A stretch of 64,000 bases of DNA from Haemophilus influenzae. Its GTDB lineage: Bacteria > Pseudomonadota > Gammaproteobacteria > Enterobacterales > Pasteurellaceae. The stretch spans positions 1,488,001-1,552,000 of the forward strand of contig NZ_LS483411.1 in assembly GCF_900475755.1 (NCBI RefSeq), written 5' to 3'. The notes beneath the pieces were generated by a model. It was not told the DNA's origin. It ran no database searches and saw only the letters and a list, made by a program, of their open reading frames with translations. Of the stretch, positions 58,442 to 64,000 are shown one piece after another (position 1 is the first letter of the stretch; every line of letters begins with the position of its first letter). A program made the translations under genes and the position numbers.

Positions 58442-60040
58442 ATGCTGTCTTTTATTCTAAGTATTTTTCCTATCGTTTTACTGATTTATCTTATGGTAAA
58501 AAGAAACGCGCTACCTTCTTATGTTGCCTTACCTTGGATTGCGACATTAGTTATGGGCGTTCATCTTTTACACTTTAATACAGATATTGTTACTATTAGT
58601 GCAAATGTTGTTTCTGCAATTGTTGCGGTACAAACTCCTATTACAGTAATTTTTGGTGCGATTCTCTTTAACCGTTTCTCTGAAATTTCAGGCGCAACGA
58701 ATATTATGCGAAAATGGTTAGGAAATATTAATCCAAATCCCGTTGCACAATTAATGATTATTGGTTGGGCATTTGCCTTTATGATCGAAGGTGCAAGTGG
58801 TTTTGGTACACCAGCAGCAATTGCCGCACCTATTTTAGTGGGATTAGGTTTTCATCCATTAAAAGTGGCGATGTTGGCACTGATTATGAACTCAGTTCCC
58901 GTATCCTTTGGTGCGGTAGGTACACCAACTTGGTTTGGTTTTGGTGCTTTAAAATTATCAGAAAATATGATTTTAGAAATTGGGTCTATTACAGCATTTA
59001 TACACTCCGTTGCTGCACTTATTATCCCATTATTAGCACTTCGTATCTTAGTAAGTTGGGATGATATTCGTAAAAACATCGTATTTATCTATATTAGCGT
59101 ACTAGGTTGCGTAGTACCTTATTTCTTGATTGCTCAAGTCAATTACGAATTTCCATCACTCGTTGGGGGGGCAATCGGCTTATTTATTTCCGTATGGGCT
59201 GCGAATCGCAATATTGGTTTAGCAAAAGTAACAAATAACCTTGATAATAATGCGGTAAGTACGGGAGAAGTAGTTAAAGCATTATTCCCTACAGGTTTAC
59301 TTATTGCATTTTTAATTGTGACTCGTATTCATCAATTACCATTCAAAGCAATGATGAATGACGCAACTATTTGGTTCTCAACCACATTAGGTTCGTTAGG
59401 ATTATTTGAAATTAGTAAAGGTTTAATCTTTAGCTTAAAAAATATTTTTGGCTCAAATGTTTCATCAAGCTATAAACTTCTTTATGTACCCGCATTAATT
59501 CCATTTGTCATTACAGTGCTAATTGCGATTCCTTTCTTTAAAATTTCCAGTTCAAATGTTAAACAGATTTTTGTATCAAGTTTACAACAATCTAAAAATC
59601 CATTTATTGCCTTAGTTGGTGCCTTAGTGATGGTAAACCTAATGTTAGTGGGTGGCGAACATTCTATGGTAAAAATTATTGGTCGAACTTTTGCTGAAAT
59701 TTCTGGTAGTAACTGGACTATTTTCTCCTCTTTCTTAGGTGCGATTGGATCGTTTTTCTCAGGTTCAAATACCGTATCCAACCTAACATTTGGTAGTGTT
59801 CAACTTTCTACCGCAGAAACAACTGGCATTTCTGTCGCACTTGTTCTTGCTTTACAATCTGTCGGTGGGGCAATGGGGAATATGGTATGTATCAATAACA
59901 TTGTAGCGGTAAGTTCTGTGTTAAATATTTCAAACCAAGAAGGCACAATTATTAAGAAAACCATTATACCTATGATCATTTACGGTATCATTGCCGCACT
60001 TTGCGCGTTGTTCTTAGTACCTTTGTTTTATAATCTATAA
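58442..60040 (+). CDS. lctP: L-lactate permease
   Basis: LctP imports L-lactate with protons across the inner membrane. It is 532 aa with about 13 helices. Family sequence is visible in FMIEGASGFGTPAAIAAPI and, near the C terminus, FFSGSNTVSNLTFG and VGGAMGNMVCINNIVAVSS. Lactate from the host would feed pyruvate and the pyruvate dehydrogenase encoded here. The gene stands alone and ends in an uptake-signal hairpin. Confidence 0.96.
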   Translation: MLSFILSIFPIVLLIYLMVKRNALPSYVALPWIATLVMGVHLLHFNTDIVTISANVVSAIVAVQTPITVIFGAILFNRFSEISGATNIMRKWLGNINPNPVAQLMIIGWAFAFMIEGASGFGTPAAIAAPILVGLGFHPLKVAMLALIMNSVPVSFGAVGTPTWFGFGALKLSENMILEIGSITAFIHSVAALIIPLLALRILVSWDDIRKNIVFIYISVLGCVVPYFLIAQVNYEFPSLVGGAIGLFISVWAANRNIGLAKVTNNLDNNAVSTGEVVKALFPTGLLIAFLIVTRIHQLPFKAMMNDATIWFSTTLGSLGLFEISKGLIFSLKNIFGSNVSSSYKLLYVPALIPFVITVLIAIPFFKISSSNVKQIFVSSLQQSKNPFIALVGALVMVNLMLVGGEHSMVKIIGRTFAEISGSNWTIFSSFLGAIGSFFSGSNTVSNLTFGSVQLSTAETTGISVALVLALQSVGGAMGNMVCINNIVAVSSVLNISNQEGTIIKKTIIPMIIYGIIAALCALFLVPLFYNL

Positions 60041-60052
60041 AATTTACGCCAA

Positions 60053-60078
60053 AAATGACCGCACTTTTGCGGTCATTT
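60053..60078 (+). terminator. Terminator of lctP
   Basis: AAATGACCGC and GCGGTCATTT form a perfect stem with an ACTTTT loop. One arm and the loop together make an uptake signal (ACCGCACTT at 60058-60066). The rest of the gap to 60327 holds another uptake signal near 60132 and the hup promoter region. Confidence 0.8.
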
Positions 60079-60282
60079 CCTATTTTTCTCTTTTATGTTT
60101 CTACTATCAAAAATGAGCTTTAACCCATTAAAGTGCGGTTGATTTTGCGAATAAATTTCTCCATTTCGCAAAAACCAAACTTTCTTTTTCTTTATCTTCT
60201 CAACATATTTCCTCTCTAAAAATTAATTTTTTTCATTATTTTTAGGTATTTTCATTAAATCATTCCTTGAAATCCCTCTTAT

Positions 60283-60301
60283 AAAATGGATAATCGTAAT
60301 C
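60283..60301. promoter_or_regulatory. Possible Fur box upstream of hup
   Basis: AAAATGGATAATCGTAATC matches about 13 of 19 positions of the Fur consensus and includes GATAATC. It lies about 30 bases before the ATG of a TonB-dependent haem receptor, where iron control is expected. Confidence 0.45.
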
Positions 60302-60327
60302 CTTCTCAAAAATAAATAGGAACTATA

Positions 60328-63057
60328 ATGAAGAAAGCTATAAAATTAAATTTAATTACACTTAGCCTAATCAATACAATCGGTATGACGATTACACAAG
60401 CTCAAGCCGAAGAAACATTAGGACAAATTGATGTCGTAGAAAAAGTGATATCAAATGACAAAAAACCTTTCACTGAAGCCAAAGCCAAAAGTACGCGTGA
60501 AAATGTCTTTAAGGAAACACAAACCATTGACCAAGTGATTCGGAGCATTCCTGGTGCATTTACTCAGCAAGATAAAGGCTCGGGTGTCGTTTCTGTAAAT
60601 ATTCGTGGCGAAAATGGATTAGGTCGTGTCAATACGATGGTTGATGGTGTAACCCAAACTTTCTATTCTACAGCCTTAGACTCTGGTCAATCAGGCGGAA
60701 GTTCTCAATTTGGTGCGGCAATCGATCCTAATTTTATTGCAGGTGTAGATGTTAATAAAAGCAACTTTTCAGGATCAAGCGGTATAAATGCGTTAGCAGG
60801 CAGTGCTAATTTTAGAACATTAGGCGTTAATGATGTTATTACCGATGACAAACCATCCGGCATTATTCTGAAAGGAATGACAGGAAGCAATGCCACTAAA
60901 TCCAATTTTATGACGATGGCGGCTGGCAGAAAATGGCTTGATAATGGTGGCTATGTAGGCGTGGTGTATGGTTATAGCCAACGTGAAGTATCTCAAGATT
61001 ACCGTATCGGTGGCGGAGAACGATTAGCATCATTAGGGCAGGATATTCTCGCGAAAGAAAAAGAAGCCTATTTCCGCAATGCAGGTTATGTTTTAAATCC
61101 TGAAGGGCAATGGGCACCTGATTTAAGCAAAAATCATTGGTCTTGTAACAAGAAAAACCCTGAGTTAGTAGATAAAAGGTTTTCAAATTTTGGGTGTAGT
61201 ATTTATTCCAATTCTGATAGAAAAGAAATTCTCAAAGAATTATTAGAACAGAATAAAAACCCTAAGGATATTACAAAGCTCCAAAACGGTAAGGATGGAA
61301 TTAAAGAAACTGACGAATCATTTGAACGCAATAAAGATCAATATAGTGTTGCCCCAATTGAACCGGGTAGTTTGCAATCTCGCTCACGTAGCCATTTGTT
61401 AAAATTTGAATATAGCGATGATCGCCATACCTTAGGTGCACAAATACGTACCCTTGATAATAAAATTGGTTCTCGCAAAATTGAAAACCGTAATTACCAA
61501 GTCAATTATAACTTCAATAATAACAGCTATCTTGATCTTAATTTAATGGCTGCACATAACATTGGTAAAACCATTTATCCTAAGGGTGGTTTTTTTGCTG
61601 GCTGGCAAGTGGCAGACAAACTTATCACTAAAAATGTCGCAAATATTGTTGATATAAACAACAGCCATACTTTCTTGTTGCCAAAAGAAATCGATTTAAA
61701 AACCACATTAGGTTTTAACTATTTTACCAATGAATACAGTAAAAACCGTTTTCCAGAAGAATTAAGTTTGTTTTATAACGATGCTTCACACGATCGAGGT
61801 AACTACAGTAATTTAGGACGACTTAAAGGTGCCCAAGGTTTACTACCCCAACGTTCAGTGATTTTACAACCTTCTGGCAAGCAAAAATTTAAAACGGTCT
61901 ATTTTGATACCGCACTTTCTAAAGGCATTTATCATTTAAATTACAGCGTGAATTTTACCCATTATGCCTTTAATGGTGAGTATGTTGGATATGAAAATGG
62001 AGCGGAACCGATTTTGCATAAATCAGGGCATAAAAAGGCATTCAATCATTCCGCTACATTAAGTGCAGAGCTAAGTGATTATTTTATGCCATTTTTCACT
62101 TATTCACGCACACACAGAATGCCGAATATTCAAGAGATGTTTTTCTCTCAAGTGTCTGATGCTGGGGTAAACACGGCATTAAAACCTGAACAATCTGACA
62201 CCTATCAACTAGGCTTTAATACTTATAAAAAAGGTCTATTCACTCAAGACGATGTGCTAGGCATCAAATTAGTGGGTTATCGTAGCTTTATTAAAAACTA
62301 TATCCATAATGTTTACGGTGTTTGGTGGAGAAATGGTACGATACCTACGTGGGCAGCCACGAATAGTTTTCTCTTTAATATCGCACATCAAAATTATCAA
62401 CCTATCGTGAAAAAAAGCGGGGCGGAGTTAGAGTTAAATTATGATATGGGGCGTTTTTTTGCGAATGTCTCTTACGCTTATCAACGTACTAATCAGCCAA
62501 CCAATTATGCCGATGCCAGCCCACGTCCGAATAATGCTTCAAAAGAAGACATTTTGAAACAAGGTTATGGCTTATCTCGTGTTTCAATGCTACCAAAAGA
62601 CTACGGCAGATTAGAGCTTGGTACACGTTGGTTTGATAAAAAATTAACCTTAGGTATGGCAGCTCGTTATTATGGAAAAAGTAAACGTGCGACAATTGAA
62701 GAAGAATATATCAATGGATCTCACTTTGAAAAAAATGCTAGGGGCAACAGAAATTATTATGCTATTAAAAAGACAGAAGAGATTAAAAAACAACCTATTA
62801 TTTTAGATTTACACGTCAGCTATGAACCAATCAAAGATTTGATTATTAAAGCGGAAGTACAAAATCTGTTAGATAAACGTTATGTTGATCCGTTAGATGC
62901 TGGAAATGATGCGGCTTCGCAAAGATATTATTCAAGCTTAAATGATTCAATTTGTAGTAAAGATCCTGATAATTGTGAAGGTGGTTCAGATAAAACTGTA
63001 CTTTATAACTTTGCACGTGGAAGAACTTATATTCTGAGTTTAAACTATAAATTCTAG
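60328..63057 (+). CDS. hup: TonB-dependent haem-utilisation receptor (Hup-like)
   Basis: This is an outer-membrane receptor of 909 aa, probably taking up haem or haem-protein-bound iron, needed because Haemophilus cannot make haem. The signal peptide ends at TQAQA (residue 27). The plug domain includes NVFKETQTIDQVIRSIPGA and VSVNIRGENGLGRVNTMVDG, and the 22-strand barrel ends with the terminal Phe of LSLNYKF. A loop with paired cysteines (WSCNKK, FGCSIY) lies near residue 275. Position and sequence match the Rd gene HI1217, reported as hup as I recall. Confidence 0.85.
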   Translation: MKKAIKLNLITLSLINTIGMTITQAQAEETLGQIDVVEKVISNDKKPFTEAKAKSTRENVFKETQTIDQVIRSIPGAFTQQDKGSGVVSVNIRGENGLGRVNTMVDGVTQTFYSTALDSGQSGGSSQFGAAIDPNFIAGVDVNKSNFSGSSGINALAGSANFRTLGVNDVITDDKPSGIILKGMTGSNATKSNFMTMAAGRKWLDNGGYVGVVYGYSQREVSQDYRIGGGERLASLGQDILAKEKEAYFRNAGYVLNPEGQWAPDLSKNHWSCNKKNPELVDKRFSNFGCSIYSNSDRKEILKELLEQNKNPKDITKLQNGKDGIKETDESFERNKDQYSVAPIEPGSLQSRSRSHLLKFEYSDDRHTLGAQIRTLDNKIGSRKIENRNYQVNYNFNNNSYLDLNLMAAHNIGKTIYPKGGFFAGWQVADKLITKNVANIVDINNSHTFLLPKEIDLKTTLGFNYFTNEYSKNRFPEELSLFYNDASHDRGNYSNLGRLKGAQGLLPQRSVILQPSGKQKFKTVYFDTALSKGIYHLNYSVNFTHYAFNGEYVGYENGAEPILHKSGHKKAFNHSATLSAELSDYFMPFFTYSRTHRMPNIQEMFFSQVSDAGVNTALKPEQSDTYQLGFNTYKKGLFTQDDVLGIKLVGYRSFIKNYIHNVYGVWWRNGTIPTWAATNSFLFNIAHQNYQPIVKKSGAELELNYDMGRFFANVSYAYQRTNQPTNYADASPRPNNASKEDILKQGYGLSRVSMLPKDYGRLELGTRWFDKKLTLGMAARYYGKSKRATIEEEYINGSHFEKNARGNRNYYAIKKTEEIKKQPIILDLHVSYEPIKDLIIKAEVQNLLDKRYVDPLDAGNDAASQRYYSSLNDSICSKDPDNCEGGSDKTVLYNFARGRTYILSLNYKF

Positions 63058-63068
63058 AGAGTTCATAT

Positions 63069-63099
63069 AAAAGGCATAGCTAATAAGCTATGCCTTTTC
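63069..63099. terminator. Terminator after hup
   Basis: AAAAGGCATAGC and GCTATGCCTTTT form a perfect stem around TAATAA. mtnN converges on it from the other strand. Confidence 0.9.
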
Positions 63100-63141
63100 A
63101 ATAATGTTTATGAAATTTGTGATCTTATGAAAAGATTATTA

Positions 63142-63831
63142 CTACAGTCTGTCAATCATTCCTAACACTAATGCGGAAGACTGCTTCGCCGCCAATGGCA
63201 AAAACTCTTCAAAAGATATACTTGCTTTGCCATCGCCGTCATCAGAAATAGCACGAGCCACTACGAAAGGCACATTAAACGCATAGCAAACTTGCGCAAT
63301 CGCTGTGGCTTCCATTTCAACGCCCATTACATTCGGGAAATCTGCTTGAATTTGTGTAATTTTGTCTTCGCTATTAATAAAACTATCGCCAGAGCAAATT
63401 AAACCGCGTTTTACTGATTGCCCTTGCTTTTCTGCAATTTCTTGCGCGAGATCTGCTAATTTTTTATCCGATAAAAATGCAGCAGGATTAGCAGGTAACT
63501 GCCCTTTTTCATAGCCAAAAGCTGTCACATCCGCATCGTGATAGCGTGTTTCATCAGAAATTACAATATCCCCCACTTTCAAGCCTTTTGCTACCCCACC
63601 TGCAGAGCCAGTATTGATCACAAAATCTGGCTTGGCTAATTGCAATAATGCCGTCGTGCCAATGGCAGCTGCCACTTTGCCAATGCCTGATTGTAATAAT
63701 GCAACATTTTTACCGTTAATTTTGCCTTCAAAAATGACCGCACTTGCTACTCGAGTTTCCGTTCTATCAGCCATTAAATTTTTTAAAATTTCGACTTCTT
63801 GTGCCATTGCACCAACAATTCCTATTTTCAT
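63142..63831 (-). CDS. mtnN: 5'-methylthioadenosine/S-adenosylhomocysteine nucleosidase
   Basis: MtnN cleaves adenine from methylthioadenosine and S-adenosylhomocysteine, recycling products of SAM-dependent reactions and supplying the precursor of autoinducer-2. It is 229 aa. Glu12 lies in [12 protein letters not shown]. The substrate region is [12 protein letters not shown], and the catalytic Asp is in [12 protein letters not shown]. The ATG overlaps the stop of the upstream DsbA-like gene, so the genes are coupled. Confidence 0.97.
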   Translation of the reverse strand: MKIGIVGAMAQEVEILKNLMADRTETRVASAVIFEGKINGKNVALLQSGIGKVAAAIGTTALLQLAKPDFVINTGSAGGVAKGLKVGDIVISDETRYHDADVTAFGYEKGQLPANPAAFLSDKKLADLAQEIAEKQGQSVKRGLICSGDSFINSEDKITQIQADFPNVMGVEMEATAIAQVCYAFNVPFVVARAISDDGDGKASISFEEFLPLAAKQSSALVLGMIDRL

Positions 63832-64000
63832 TGTTTTTGTTCCTGTTCTATTTTATTTACCAAAAAATCTAACACCGCCACGCTATAATCATCGTTATAA
63901 AGCGTACTCGCAGTGAGTACATATTTTCCCCCAATAACAACGTAAGGATAGGTAAACACACCATATTCTTCCGTCAATTCAATCGCATTTTGAATTTGTT
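63828..64000 (-). CDS. C-terminal part of a DsbA/thioredoxin-like protein (cut by the window end)
   Basis: Fifty-six residues are visible, ending KIEQEQKQ. The segment [20 protein letters not shown] resembles the cis-proline strand and C-terminal helix of DsbA-family oxidoreductases (GVxxxPxxxVNGKY). The active-site CxxC would lie outside the window, so the class is not proven. The stop overlaps the mtnN start by four bases (ATGA). Confidence 0.6.
   Translation of the reverse strand, partial: QIQNAIELTEEYGVFTYPYVVIGGKYVLTASTLYNDDYSVAVLDFLVNKIEQEQKQ

Noticed and set aside
1..64000. Insertion sequence, prophage or CRISPR array
   Set aside because: I saw no transposase, integrase, phage structural gene or regularly spaced direct repeats anywhere in the window.

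Overview
The window is about 64 kb of low-GC gammaproteobacterial chromosome. It is almost certainly Haemophilus influenzae or a very close Haemophilus. The main evidence is the roughly fifty copies (counted by eye) of the 9-base Haemophilus DNA-uptake signal AAGTGCGGT or its complement, many of them as inverted pairs in terminators. The proteins also match what I remember of H. influenzae: an 880-aa GyrA with intact Ser84/Asp88, an HtrA whose catalytic His117 becomes His91 after a 26-aa signal peptide, a 358-aa MetX with Ser143/Asp304/His337, and a Hup-like haem receptor. Gene order largely follows my recollection of strain Rd from about HI1264 down to HI1215. That comparison is from memory and was not searched.

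Layout. 1-12.2 kb: gyrA, metX, a SanA-like gene, folC-accD, htrA and mfd. 12.2-17.2 kb, all on the minus strand: a small DUF5363 gene overlapping tmcA, a SirB2-family membrane gene, ettA and a DinJ/YafQ-type toxin-antitoxin pair. 17.2-20.7 kb is the most variable stretch: a possible small RNA, a two-gene nickel/cobalt transport unit, a decayed trimeric-autotransporter adhesin, tRNA-Asn and a cluster of DnaA boxes. 20.7-33 kb: uvrB, an LtaS-like sulfatase-fold protein, maeB, a DUF1919 gene, rsuA-bcr, two membrane-protein genes and proA. 33-38.6 kb: dnaK and dnaJ separated by a palindromic element, a DUF945 gene and mgsA. 38.9-45.1 kb: the pyruvate dehydrogenase operon aceE-aceF-lpdA. 45.2-50.7 kb: apt-dnaX and upp-uraA-hda. 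50.7-56.2 kb: the conserved minus-strand block cmk-rpsA-ihfB-lapA-lapB-pyrF-yciH. 56.6-58.1 kb: pdxS-pdxT, which look as if they came from a streptococcus. 58.4-64 kb: lctP, hup, mtnN and the end of a DsbA-like gene.

Most of this is housekeeping: nucleotide salvage, central carbon metabolism, replication and repair, and protein folding. The points worth a second look are the streptococcal-type vitamin B6 synthase between cmk and lctP, the adhesin remnant, a palindromic repeat inserted in frame inside tmcA, three copies of two families of nested inverted repeats (one inside the dnaKJ operon, one inside the pdh operon), a possible anaerobic small RNA beside an FNR box, an orphan promoter/RBS/terminator unit near 4.7-4.9 kb, a DnaA-box cluster upstream of uvrB, and an A7 run with a hairpin in dnaX that could make a short gamma product. 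I did not find a convincing new multi-gene system. No insertion-sequence transposase, prophage, CRISPR array or rRNA gene is visible.
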